64,000 bases of DNA from an uncultured Haliea sp. (lineage in GTDB: Bacteria; Pseudomonadota; Gammaproteobacteria; Pseudomonadales; Halieaceae), in NCBI GenBank assembly GCA_913062625.1, contig CAJXWP010000004.1, forward strand, positions 33,398 through 97,397, given 5' to 3'. The translations under genes were made by a program, and so were the position numbers. Shown in pieces: positions 36,287 through 46,000 of this stretch (position 1 is its first letter; every line of letters starts with the position of its first letter). The notes beneath the pieces are model-generated. The model was not told the DNA's origin. It saw only the letters and a list, made by a program, of their open reading frames with translations, and made no database searches.

Positions 36287-36464
36287 AAAAAACGTATGTG
36301 CACAGGTCAGGTGCTCTGCTGGTGTGCCATTGAAAATGCGCTGTAGACCACTATACTAGGTATATCTTTGATCACATATAGCGTTGCGTTATCATCAGCA
36401 GCTTCAGGACGTATCGCAAAGATTTTCTCCACACAACAGACAAACTCTTAAAGGAATAGATGCA

Positions 36465-37691
36465 ATGGGAAAAATGCGGCAAAGCAGTACTATCGCGTTG
36501 GTACTTCTGGGAGCTAATCAGGCAGTTGCCGGTGGATTGTGGCTGAATGAGTTCGGCGACTTCGCCGGGGGCCGCGCGTCGGCGGGTGCCGCCGCAGGCA
36601 CAGACGATGCAGCAACGATTATTCACAACCCTGCCAGTGCAACTCGCATTGAAGGCAGCCAATTATTTGGCTCAGTGGGGGCTCTTATTCCTGAAATAGA
36701 GTTTGATGTGAAGGAATCCGAGCGATTTATTGGAAATGGGGATGGCGGACAGGCGGGACTGGTTGCACCTGCCGCTAGCATGGCTTACGTTTTCGATAAT
36801 GGCTGGAACAACTGGGGCACTGGCATCTCTCTTGAGGGGCTAGCGGGCGCCGGCTTGGATTACGATGATGACTGGGTAGGACGCTATAAGGCCACCGAGG
36901 TCAACCTGTTGGTCATGGCACTGGGAGTCACTCTGGCATATCAGGTCACGGACAGATTATCGATTGGCGTCAAGCCACAAATTTATTATTCCACGTTGAC
37001 ACAAAAACTGAGTCTACCTATCTCACTCTTGCCTGGCAAAAGCGATGTTAGGGTCAAGCTGGATGGGGACGATAGTGGTTTCGGAGGTATGGTGGGCGCC
37101 ACCTATGAGTTTAATGCTGGCACACGAGTCGGTATAGGCTGGCAAAGCAGTTTTGATATTGAGTTTGACGGCGAGCTCGAACTTAATGGTAACGTCGTTG
37201 ACGGTAGAGAGTTTGAGACCGATACAGAGCTGACGATGGCACAGAATATTCGGGTGGCCTTACACCATGATGTGAATGATCGGCTAGGCTTGGATTTTAC
37301 CGTTGGCTGGGATAACTGGGAGGAGCTGGACAATATCTTTATCTCTATTAAAGGCGCTGGCGGTGCCCCCCTAGCCATCGACTGGAAGGACACCTACCAT
37401 TACGCCGCCGGCTTCCAGTATCAATTGAACGACGCTTGGGACATCACTGCTGGCATGGCTTATGATACTAATGTGGTTGATGCGAGCGCCCGCGTTCCCG
37501 AATTACCCGTTGACGAGCAGATCCGCTACAACGCTGGCGCGCGTTATCATCTAAGTGATACGCTCAGTCTTGGCGGTTATGTTAATTACACCGACTTAGG
37601 TAAGGCCAAAATCGATGCAAAGCGCTGGAGCGGCGAGTACAGCACTAATGAGATGATTCAGTTGTCGTTTTTTGCAAACTGGATCCTGTGA
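36465..37691 (+). CDS. FadL/OmpP1/TodX-family outer-membrane transporter
   Basis: Outer-membrane channel of 408 aa for hydrophobic compounds such as long-chain fatty acids or aromatic hydrocarbons. ATG 36465 has AAGGA 9 nt upstream and gives a signal peptide ending NQAVAGG; an in-frame start at 36384 does not. The mature N-terminus GLWLNEFGDFAGGRASAGAA and TIIHNPASATRIEGSQLF match the FadL hatch/NPA region. The C-terminus LSFFANWIL ends in Leu, not the usual Phe. With the crotonases of the left arm it could supply fatty acids, but it is not linked to them. Confidence 0.88.
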   Translation: MGKMRQSSTIALVLLGANQAVAGGLWLNEFGDFAGGRASAGAAAGTDDAATIIHNPASATRIEGSQLFGSVGALIPEIEFDVKESERFIGNGDGGQAGLVAPAASMAYVFDNGWNNWGTGISLEGLAGAGLDYDDDWVGRYKATEVNLLVMALGVTLAYQVTDRLSIGVKPQIYYSTLTQKLSLPISLLPGKSDVRVKLDGDDSGFGGMVGATYEFNAGTRVGIGWQSSFDIEFDGELELNGNVVDGREFETDTELTMAQNIRVALHHDVNDRLGLDFTVGWDNWEELDNIFISIKGAGGAPLAIDWKDTYHYAAGFQYQLNDAWDITAGMAYDTNVVDASARVPELPVDEQIRYNAGARYHLSDTLSLGGYVNYTDLGKAKIDAKRWSGEYSTNEMIQLSFFANWIL

Positions 37692-38090
37692 CACGACGTA
37701 GATGTCAGTCAGGCAATGGGGTTTAGCCGTCTGCGTGAGTCTGGATGGTATCGAACGGCGTCGCAGAACCCTTGAGGTCCGCACTGGATTTTTCGAAGCC
37801 TCTCTGGTGTCCGTTGGCGCTAGTACTGCGTTCTGATTCAGCGTGCGGTTTAGAAGATTCTGATTTTTCTAGCAACACGACGTTGGCCTTGGGCCACGAC
37901 TTCGACTCGTTTGACCATCTCGAACTAGCGGCGGTGTTCGTGCTACTTAGGACAGTATTCTCGGTAGCAATTTCGAATTGATAGCGACGTTTAAAAAGAA
38001 AGATATTGATGACGAGCACAGTGGTCAAAGTCTTGCGCTGAGCGCTGCAGAAGAAAAACTACTTGAGCGGGGGAGGTAACATTACGGTAG
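37692..38090. other. Intergenic region
   Basis: About 400 bp after the FadL gene. A minus-strand frame (38028-37723, TTG start) encodes a Ser/Thr/Asn-rich 101-residue sequence with one short hydrophobic start; I cannot support it as a gene. No RNA gene or terminator is evident. Confidence 0.3.
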
Positions 38091-38333
38091 CAAAACTATG
38101 AGAGTCTCGACGGCGGTAAGGTCAACCCGATATTTAACAAGACGAATAATGCAGACGTTTACATTTTTGCAAGTGAATTGCGCTTTCCAGAGCCATTAGG
38201 TCGGGATAGGTGGGTAGCGAGCATAGGTATTCAATGGGGCGAAAACGACGCCGAGATCGACCTTGATAAACGCTGTACATCATTATTTGTCGCACGAGTA
38301 GGGTGCACTTTCCAAGGGTCTTGCGAGCGTTAA
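38091..38333 (+). pseudogene. C-terminal fragment of a beta-barrel protein
   Basis: An open frame without a start, bounded by TAG 38088 and TAA 38331, encodes 80 residues containing GGKVNPIFNKTNNADVYIFA, DRWVASIGIQWGENDAEIDL and a final SLFVARVGCTF. This order (NPIFNKT, then a strand with ND.eID) recalls the C-terminus of TPR-plus-barrel proteins of the DUF560/Slam type. It looks like the 3' remnant of such a gene. The rest is not present upstream. Confidence 0.4.
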
Positions 38334-38666
38334 AAAGCCCCGATAGCGATGCCGGCGGGGATTCTTTTTCCGCTTGAAGAGGACTCTATTGAAAACCTTA
38401 TCGCCCAAGACGGGCCGGACAATTGGGTAGACACACGCCGTTTATATTTTCTATACTTAATAGTGAGGGGCGGTGAATTTAGTCAGTTCAAAATAGCGGC
38501 AATGTGGTTTGCGCCGATAGCCTCTCCGTTCATTATAAAGGCTGTTCTGCTAGAGCTGAGTCCGATTGCCAGCTAAGAATAGTAACGGGCAAAGTGCACG
38601 CCCATTGGCTAGGGCGGATGGGTCTTGTCCAGCATGATCAACAATTAATCTTATGAGGAGTTTGCC
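38334..38666. other. Intergenic region with a hairpin
   Basis: CCCCG (38338-38342) and CGGGG (38356-38360) followed by T-rich sequence (38361-38369) make a modest terminator just after the barrel fragment. A 75-codon frame (38349-38576) has no ribosome site and no known homologue that I recognise. The promoter of the lipoprotein at 38667 should lie at the right end. Confidence 0.4.
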
Positions 38667-39305
38667 ATGTTTACTGCCAGACCGCTGCTTGCACCCGCAG
38701 TAGTATTTTCTGCTTTGTTTTTGCTCTCAGCCTGCAGCTACGCGCAAAATAGTGCTGACCCGTCAGCGTCTGCACAAGAAGTCAATGTGGCTGATGCAGA
38801 AGAAATCGATCCAGAATTGCTGGAGCTGGCAGGAGAGGTAGAACTCAAGCAATATTCAGTTGCATGGGGAGGGAGTGGCACCATGGGTGGTGGGACGCTT
38901 ACGTATGGTGGAGAGTCCTACTCGTTTAGTATTGTAGGTTTGGGATTGGGTGGCTTTGGCGCTTCAGTTTTAGAGGCAAAAGGCGTTGTCTATAACTTAC
39001 CTAACCGTGACGCCTTTGCCGGCACCTACGGTAATGCTCGCTTCGGGGTGGCCGCGGGTGAGTCCGGAGGTGGCCAGTTGTGGTTGCGTAATTCTAATGG
39101 GGTGGTAATGGAACTGGAGTCCAACATGCGCGGTCTTGCACTTGCGGGTGGGGTCGACGGTTTGGTGGTGCAGTGGGATGAAGGCGAGAAATCTTCCGCG
39201 GGCGATGCCATAGACGGAACTAAGAAGGTTGTGGGTAAAGGCATTGAAGCTGGTGCGGATGCAGTGGAAAAGGGGATCGGCAAGGTTAAGGGCTGGCTGA
39301 ATTAG
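38667..39305 (+). CDS. Glycine-rich lipoprotein of unknown function
   Basis: Protein of 212 aa; ATG 38667 has GGAG 6 nt upstream. The signal ends LLSAC, so it is a lipoprotein. A short acidic linker (VNVADAEEIDPELLELAGE) leads to a Gly-rich beta segment (GGTLTYGGESYSFSIVGLGL, then AGTYGNARFGVAAGESGGG) and a C-terminal helix with alternating charges (IDGTKKVVGKGIEAGADAVE). I do not recognise a named family. A strong terminator lies about 170 bp downstream. Confidence 0.72.
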   Translation: MFTARPLLAPAVVFSALFLLSACSYAQNSADPSASAQEVNVADAEEIDPELLELAGEVELKQYSVAWGGSGTMGGGTLTYGGESYSFSIVGLGLGGFGASVLEAKGVVYNLPNRDAFAGTYGNARFGVAAGESGGGQLWLRNSNGVVMELESNMRGLALAGGVDGLVVQWDEGEKSSAGDAIDGTKKVVGKGIEAGADAVEKGIGKVKGWLN

Positions 39306-39473
39306 GGCCGCCACTAGCTCGAGAATCGGCAGGGCTGTTCGTATTGCGCGTTAGGTCACTTATACAAGTCCTTCGCGGGCATCCGTTATCACTTCGTGCG
39401 GAGTACCGGAGCTGTGTAGACAGTGTCTCTATTTTCGGGGTTTGCGCTCTTTTACCTAGCCATGCGCTTATAG

Positions 39474-39518
39474 AAAAAACGATGGCACCTAGGAAGTGAG
39501 CCTGGGCGCCATTTTTTG
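39474..39518. terminator. Bidirectional rho-independent terminator
   Basis: ATGGCACCTAGG (39482-39493) pairs with CCTGGGCGCCAT (39501-39512) across a 7-nt loop with one mismatch and one G-U pair. A T6 run follows and an A6 run precedes, so it can stop transcripts from either side. It insulates the diaminopropionate operon from the lipoprotein gene. Confidence 0.8.
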
Positions 39519-39697
39519 TGTCTTTATCGCAATAGTTTTGGACCTGTTTTGCCAATTCAATCGAACCCGCCATTCAGGGTTTGTTGGTCCAAGGTTCAAG
39601 TGCTCCAAACATGCGCAGAAGAGGCGTTAATCGTATGCATACTGATTGCCAAACGGTGCTAGCTGCGGTCACTATACCCGTAATATCGTAGTTATGA

Positions 39698-39799
39698 GGT
39701 AGGGATATGCCTACCGCAAAATACGCCTATCTCCGGTATGTTAGAGTGACTAAGCTGTACATAGAAACCAAGAGAGCTTCTATGCAGCCGAACGCATAG
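39698..39799. promoter_or_regulatory. Two inverted repeats, candidate operators
   Basis: GGTAGG-gatatg-CCTACC (39698-39715) and CTATGC-N8-GCATAG (39780-39799) lie 86-187 bp upstream of the first gene of the operon. Each is a perfect 6-bp dyad. They could bind a regulator; no regulator gene is adjacent. Confidence 0.3.
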
Positions 39800-39884
39800 T
39801 TAATACGAACGGAGTGCGTGCCAGATTGTCTTGTCTGTCTTGGCCAGTGATACACTCATCTATGATACTCCAGTATGCTAATTG

Positions 39885-40994
39885 ATGACCCAACATGGAA
39901 AGCTGATGCCCCCTACAGATCCAGCTCGCGAGTTTGACCAAGCAGGCGCCAGCGAATTTCATCCGACTCGAGCAGCTCCAGGCGCCGAGCTCAAAAACTT
40001 CAATATCTCAGGCGGGATACTGGGTGCCATAGGTGGAACACCGCTCGTCCTCCTTGAAAAACACTTCGCATCCTCACATTTCCACTGTTTCGCAAAGCTG
40101 GAGGGCCTCAATCCAGGCGGTAGCTCCAAGGACCGGCCCAGTGTGGCCATCATTGAGCGGGCACTGCAGACCGGGGAGATCGATGCCAACACCTTGATCA
40201 TAGAAGCCAGCTCTGGCAATACCGGCGTTGGACTGGCGATGGTGTGCGCCTACCATGGCCTGCGCTTTCGCTGCCTCATCGACCCCAAGGTGACCTCGCA
40301 GAATGTTGATATCCTGCTCGCTTATGGCGCCGAAATAGAGATGATCGGCCACCCAGATCAGGCGACCTCAGAACTATTACCCGCCAAGCTGAAACGTATC
40401 GAGGTGATACTGCAACAGGAAGGAAACAGCTTTTGGGTTAACCAATACGCCAGTCGTGAGAATTCAGGCGCGCACTACCGATCAACGATCAAGGAAATCC
40501 TGCGAGATCTGAATGGCCGTGCGCTTGATTACCTTTTTATCGCGACCGGCACTTGCGGTACTCTTGCAGGATGTCTCGACTACCTCGCGGATCATGGTCA
40601 TTCCACCAAGGTCATCGCTGTCGATGCGTTAGGCAGTCAGATTTTTTCGAGTGACAAGCACAATCGCCTGATACCCGGCCTGGGATCTGCTATCTGCCCG
40701 AAACTCACGCCAACCGAGGGTGTACATAAGATTCTGCACCTCACGGCCACCGATTGCGTTATCGGTTGCCGGCAGCTGGCACTGTCAGAGGCCATTCTGG
40801 CGGGAGGTTCCTCCGGCGGTGTCGTTACCGCAGTGAAGCAGCTAAGTAGCGAAATCCCAGAGGGCTCCACGGTTGTTGCCCTGCTGCCTGATCGGGGTGA
40901 ACGTTATTTAGATACGATCTATTCTGATGAGTGGGTGCAGAGCGAGCTCGGTGACATCGCTCATCATTGGACAAAAACAGTAAAGGAGTACTGA
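39885..40994 (+). CDS. sbnA: SbnA-like PLP-dependent diaminopropionate synthase component
   Basis: Fold-type II PLP enzyme of 369 aa resembling S. aureus SbnA, which joins O-phosphoserine and glutamate to N-(2-amino-2-carboxyethyl)-glutamate, the first step to L-2,3-diaminopropionate. The PLP lysine is in [41 protein letters not shown] and [13 protein letters not shown] align with SbnA along its length. The same fold gives cysteine synthases, but the SbnA-specific INQYA and LPDRGxRYLD blocks and the SbnB partner decide the call. Start is uncertain (TTG 39882, ATG 39885, ATG 39906). The stop overlaps the next ATG (TGATG). Confidence 0.88.
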   Translation: MTQHGKLMPPTDPAREFDQAGASEFHPTRAAPGAELKNFNISGGILGAIGGTPLVLLEKHFASSHFHCFAKLEGLNPGGSSKDRPSVAIIERALQTGEIDANTLIIEASSGNTGVGLAMVCAYHGLRFRCLIDPKVTSQNVDILLAYGAEIEMIGHPDQATSELLPAKLKRIEVILQQEGNSFWVNQYASRENSGAHYRSTIKEILRDLNGRALDYLFIATGTCGTLAGCLDYLADHGHSTKVIAVDALGSQIFSSDKHNRLIPGLGSAICPKLTPTEGVHKILHLTATDCVIGCRQLALSEAILAGGSSGGVVTAVKQLSSEIPEGSTVVALLPDRGERYLDTIYSDEWVQSELGDIAHHWTKTVKEY

Positions 40995-41998
40995 TGTCGG
41001 GCAGCGATTTAACGGTGATTGGCGCTCCTGACATTGAAGCTGCTCTTCAGGGTCATGAGACGCAGGTTATTGACGCAGTACAAAAAGCCTATGAGACACA
41101 TGCGCGGGGCGCCAGCTCCCTGCCGCATTCCAGTTTTCTGCGTTTCCCCGACAGCGATAAAGATCGGATCATTTGCCTTCCAGCGTATCTGGGTGACGAA
41201 TATCAGCTCGCCGGAGTCAAGTGGATTGCATCGATGCCTGGCAATGTTGCCCGTGGTATGGAAAGGGCCTCCGCGGTCATCATCCTGAATGACCGGATCA
41301 CCGGCCAACCAAAGGCGGTCATGGAAGGCTCCATAATCAGCAAACAACGTACCGCCGCATCGGCAGCTCTGGCATCGCGGGTGCTCGCTCCGGGTGAACC
41401 CGAGACTATCGGCTTCGTAGGGTGCGGCCCGATTAACGCAGCGATTGCACAGTTTTTGGCAGTCACGTGGCCCAACGTCAGGCGCTTTATGGCGTTTGAC
41501 CTGTCCCGCGCCCGCACCGAGGTTTTCGGCGAGGCATTGCTCGCGCACAGACCCTGCGCAACTTTCACTGTAGCAGCCAATATAGAGGACTTGCTTGGCG
41601 AATGTCCTATGGTGGCGTTTGCCACTACGGCTATAGAACCTTACGTGGATAATCTCGATGCCTGTCAGGCCGGTGCGACTCTGCTGCATGTATCGCTGCG
41701 AGATCTGAGTGCGGGCGCTATTCTTTCAAGTCACAACATAGTTGACGACCTCGACCATGTGAACCGGGCCGCCACGTCGATTCAGCATGCATCTGACAGA
41801 GCAGGAAATACAGATTTCGTTCACGGCTCCTTGGGAGATATTCTGCTGGGGAATGTCCCTTTACCCTTGCGCGATGAACGCAGGGTGATTTTCTCTCCTT
41901 TCGGTTTGGGCGTGCTTGACCTCGCCGTTGCGGATCTCGTGCAAAAAGAGATAGCCAAAGACGGTGGTGGAACACGTGTCGAGTCTTTTCTGCCCTGA
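40994..41998 (+). CDS. sbnB: SbnB-like N-((2S)-2-amino-2-carboxyethyl)-glutamate dehydrogenase
   Basis: Ornithine-cyclodeaminase-fold enzyme of 334 aa (SbnB has 336). SbnB oxidatively splits the SbnA product with NAD to give L-2,3-diaminopropionate and 2-oxoglutarate. Shared blocks are KDRIICLPAYLG, LAGVKWIASMPGN, RGMERASAVIILND, AVMEGSIISKQRTAASAAL and the nucleotide loop FVGCGPINAAI. The ATG overlaps the sbnA-like stop by one base, and AAAGGAG lies 5 nt upstream, so translation is coupled. With the previous gene it forms a complete diaminopropionate module. Confidence 0.88.
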   Translation: MSGSDLTVIGAPDIEAALQGHETQVIDAVQKAYETHARGASSLPHSSFLRFPDSDKDRIICLPAYLGDEYQLAGVKWIASMPGNVARGMERASAVIILNDRITGQPKAVMEGSIISKQRTAASAALASRVLAPGEPETIGFVGCGPINAAIAQFLAVTWPNVRRFMAFDLSRARTEVFGEALLAHRPCATFTVAANIEDLLGECPMVAFATTAIEPYVDNLDACQAGATLLHVSLRDLSAGAILSSHNIVDDLDHVNRAATSIQHASDRAGNTDFVHGSLGDILLGNVPLPLRDERRVIFSPFGLGVLDLAVADLVQKEIAKDGGGTRVESFLP

Positions 41999-42036
41999 CC
42001 GTTTCGTACGTAAATTCAAAAAAAGGTTGTATTGGT

Positions 42037-43086
42037 ATGTCTGTCGTTTGGAGTTGCAATGAGTGGGATCAACTGGAAGAGGTGATCGTAGGTAATCCGC
42101 TGCGGGCAAAATTCCCCACGGCCGACTTGAGCACCCAGCTGGCCGAATTTCCCGACCGTTCACTGGGGGATATTCCGCAGGGCCCTTTTCCACAGTGGAT
42201 TATTGACGAAACTGAAGAAGACCTGAATGAATTTGTCTCTGTGCTCGAAGGGTTGGGCGTCACGGTGAAGCGCCCGGAGACTTGGCCTCATGACGAAAAA
42301 TTCTCCACCATCCACTGGGAGTCTGAGGGCTACTACAACTATTGCCCGCGGGATATCATGCTTGTCATCGGCGATCAGATTATCGAAACACCCAATGTCA
42401 TTCGTAGCCGAGCCCAAGAATCATTCAGCTATCGCCAAATGATGATTGACTATATGAGATCAGGCGCGAAATGGTACAGCGCGCCCAAGCCCATGCTGCT
42501 GGACTCACTGTTCGACGTTGACATGAACAAGCCTACGCCCCGTAACGATGAACCGGCTTTTGATGCAGCCAATGTTCTGCGCCTCGGCAAGGACCTGATC
42601 TACCTCGTCAGCGCAACCGGTAACGAAATGGGAGGGCAGTGGCTGCAGACCATTTTGGGTGATGAATACCGGGTTCACTTTCTCAAAGATGTCTACTATG
42701 GCAGCCATATCGACTCAACCTTTGTCGCTTTGCGCCCCGGTTTGATGCTGTGCAATCCAGCTCGAATCAATGAGGATACTCTGCCTGAGGTTCTCAAACA
42801 GTGGGAGATTATTTATAGCCCACCGATGGAAAGTACCAACGGATTTGGCGCCGACTATTTATCTAAGAGCATCGGTAGCAAATGGATCGACATGAACCTG
42901 TTCAGCATCAGCCCTAATCTGGTCGTGGTTGATCAGGACCAGACGGCTTTGATCAAACTGTTGGAAAAGCAGGGTATTGATGTCATCAGGCTCAAGCTGA
43001 GGCACTCCAAAATGCTGGGAGGCGGCTTCCATTGCATTACCTTGGATATTCGTCGAAGCGGATCACTCCAGCGATACTTCGACTGA
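42037..43086 (+). CDS. Arginine:X amidinotransferase
   Basis: Pentein-fold amidinotransferase of 349 aa that moves the amidino group of arginine to an amine, leaving ornithine. It aligns with human glycine amidinotransferase. The catalytic set is visible: Asp in FDAANVLRLGKDL, His in YGSHIDSTFVALRPG and the nucleophilic Cys in GGGFHCITLDIRR. Related enzymes work on glycine, lysine or GABA in natural-product pathways. Placed between diaminopropionate synthesis and a peptide synthetase, the likely acceptor is diaminopropionate, giving 2-amino-3-guanidinopropionate; this is inference. Gaps are 38 bp before and 10 bp after. Confidence 0.88.
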   Translation: MSVVWSCNEWDQLEEVIVGNPLRAKFPTADLSTQLAEFPDRSLGDIPQGPFPQWIIDETEEDLNEFVSVLEGLGVTVKRPETWPHDEKFSTIHWESEGYYNYCPRDIMLVIGDQIIETPNVIRSRAQESFSYRQMMIDYMRSGAKWYSAPKPMLLDSLFDVDMNKPTPRNDEPAFDAANVLRLGKDLIYLVSATGNEMGGQWLQTILGDEYRVHFLKDVYYGSHIDSTFVALRPGLMLCNPARINEDTLPEVLKQWEIIYSPPMESTNGFGADYLSKSIGSKWIDMNLFSISPNLVVVDQDQTALIKLLEKQGIDVIRLKLRHSKMLGGGFHCITLDIRRSGSLQRYFD

Positions 43087-43096
43087 CCGCCACGCT

Positions 43097-46000
43097 ATGG
43101 CCGTCATTATTTTTGCAGCCGCTTTCTTCGCACTGGCTTACTTAGCCTGGAGGCGTTACCTGTGGGCGGCAGAGAAAGTTCCGCAGGGGCAGGCGGATGA
43201 ATGCCCCTATAGCCTGACGGATGTTTTTAGCGACCAACACTTGGTCAACATCCCACACCAGCAAGACGTCCAGTGGCTCACAGAAATATTTGCCCGTAGT
43301 GCCAGAAAATTTCCCGATCTAACGGCTTTACAGATTCCTCATACTGGTGAGTCTCTGACCTACGCGGAACTGGACGCGCAAGCCGAAAAAATAGCGGCGG
43401 CGGTCTCTTCATACCTGTGCGGCCCTGATCAGGTGGTCGCCGTGGCCATGACGCAGGACAACTGGCAGATCGTGGCATCACATCTGGGGATACTCAAGGC
43501 CGGCGGCACAGTGCTATTTCTCGACACGACATTGCCGGAAATGCTGCTTTCCCACATGCTGAATGATGCGCAACCGGCGCTCGTTCTCACCCGGGGAGAG
43601 GCCAGTTTTCGCCAGTTGCCCACATTGGATGTGCTGGCACTACCGGAAAACATAGCGCCCGGCGAGCCGCCCAGCTGGCTGGACGATCCAGCTCAACGGC
43701 TGGCGGCTATCTTCTATACCAGCGGGACCACCGGCCTGCCAAAGGGTGTGGAGTGCCCCCACGCAGGTTACGTGAATCTGGCGCTGAGCTACGCGGATTA
43801 CTTCGATCTTATTCCCGGCATGGATGCGACGTCACTGACCTCTTCGCTGGGGTATGACGGCAGTATTTCAGAGATGTACAGCGCCTGGGTATCCGGTTGC
43901 GCCGTCGTTATGCTGACCAAGGAGCAAATTCGATCCGGCCCGGACCTCATCCCTGTGCTGTGCGAAGCGGAAGTCACTGTGCTTTTCTGTCCGCCGGTGC
44001 TTCTCACCACGCTTACGCCAAATCCCCATGTGGACCTGCCCTATCCGATTTGCCGTTATATTGTGCCGGCCGGCGAAGCTTTTCCCAGTGCACTTGTGCA
44101 GCCCTGGACGCAGGGAAGAAGGCAGATTATCAATACCTACGGCCCTACCGAGGCTAGCACTGACACAAGTCGACAGAGTTTGCGGCCGGGGGAAGCCGTG
44201 ACGATTGGCTCGCCTATGGCTAACGTCACTTACGTGATTCTCGAGATAGACCAACTTGAGCCGCTGCCTCATGGGGACATTGGGGAACTTTGCATTGGCG
44301 GACCCCATGTGGCGCGGGGTTATAGAAATCTGCCCGAGCAAACGGCCCGAAAGTTCATCACACATCCGCGTTTCGGCCGCCTCTACCGCACCGGAGATAG
44401 ATGTAAAATAGACATCCGCACGCAGCGCGTACATTTTTTAGGCAGGATTGACGCTCAACTCAAGGTGCGTGGTCACCGTGTCGAGACCCAAGCCGTTGAA
44501 GATTTACTGCAGACGCAGTTTGGAGAAATCGAGGCTGCTGTGCTGGATTATCAGAACGAGGAGTTGATCGCTTTCGTCAGCGCTCCGTCCATTGCAGGGA
44601 CTGACATTACGGTGACGGCGCCTGCGTCTAAGGAGTGGGCAGCGCATGTAACGAGGAGTCTGGCCCAACAACTTCCTGCGCCGTCTATCCCTTCCCGTAT
44701 ATTTTTTGTAGAAAGCTTTGTCATGAAGCCCTTATCCGGGAAGATTGATAGAGAGCAGTTACCTGTCTTATCTGACCTGCTGGCCCATGCTCATCAGCCC
44801 GTAGCAGCAAGGGAAGCATTTCCCGCTGCACCGGATTCGGAATTGGAACTCGGCTATGAGGGGATTCTGTTAATTTGCAGAGCCGTATTCGAGACCCCCA
44901 TGGGGTGGGATAGTGTGTTCGCTGACCACGGCGGTCACTCTATTGTCATCGCGCGACTGGCACAGCAGCTCCACGCCTCCGGATGGGACGTGACCGTGCG
45001 CGCACTGCTCAGCGACTGTGACACGGCACGAAAAGTGGCAGCTCACGTGCGGCAGCACCCGCGCGCGCCAAACGCCGAGGAGTCGATTGCCCAAGCTGGA
45101 GCAAGCAATGCCCCGCACAGTGAGTCTTCAACGCAGGTGCTCCCCGTGGGAGTGTTTACCGGTTTGCAATTGCTGTTTCTATGGCTGCTGTACTTACCCT
45201 CGCTGATCGGTTTTCTGGCAATTATCGCATTCACGGAAATTGGCGAATTCTTTATGACTGCGCATATCCTAGGGTTCCTGAGTCTGGGTTTCATAATGTA
45301 CCTGGTTGCCCTTGTCTTGCCCTTTGCTAATCTACTGTGGGTGATGGTAATCAAGCTTCTCATGGGCGGCCATTTCTACAAGAACAGAGCGGCGCCCGGT
45401 ATCTATCCCAAGTGGAGCAGGATGCATCTTCGAGTCTGGTGCATTGGACGACTGGAAAGCTCGGTACTTGCACCGTTGGGTATGATGTTTCGCAGCGCAC
45501 CGCTGATGGCATATGTGCTGCGGCGACTGGGCGCGAAGGTTGGAGCCAACCTGCAGTGCGCACACGATGTTGAATTTTCCGGTCCCCTGGATTTACTCTT
45601 TGTCGGAGACAATGTCGCTATACAAACCGGCGCCTATATTCACACCTCAAAGTGGCTGGGCCAGAAGCTGCACATCGGTCCCGTCAGCCTCGAAAGTGGG
45701 TGCAAAATTGGGATGCGAGCAGCGATTGCCAGTGGTGTAACCGTGGGCCGTGGCGCCTGGATTAACCCCTTTACCCCCATCCACACTGACGTCGGTGCAA
45801 AAGAGATGTGGGAGGGTGCCCCCGCGCGCTGCAGCGGCCATTGTGTGAATCTGGCGCGAACTGCAAAAGCCTGTCAGGCCAACCTGCCCAGCTGGTTCAT
45901 GGAAGTGCTCAATATCCTCATGCAGATTTTTCTAGATTTCTGGCTTTTCATCGTTCCCACGGCTTCGGTAACGTGGTTCGCGGCCTCATTTATATCCGAG

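Larger units (their letters stand above)
39306..39884. other. Intergenic region upstream of the diaminopropionate operon
   Basis: About 580 bp. It holds a bidirectional terminator (39474-39518) and two inverted repeats (39698-39799). A weak promoter candidate, TTGGCC ... TATGAT, ends about 15 bp before the first start codon. No gene is supported. Confidence 0.45.

Noticed and set aside
41009..41689. 226-codon minus-strand frame
   Set aside because: Lies opposite the SbnB-like gene, which aligns along its full length with its family.
39885..41998. sbnAB as part of a staphyloferrin-type siderophore cluster
   Set aside because: No NIS synthetase, TonB receptor, siderophore exporter or Fur-like box is visible nearby; the next genes point to an amidino product and a Pls-type synthetase.
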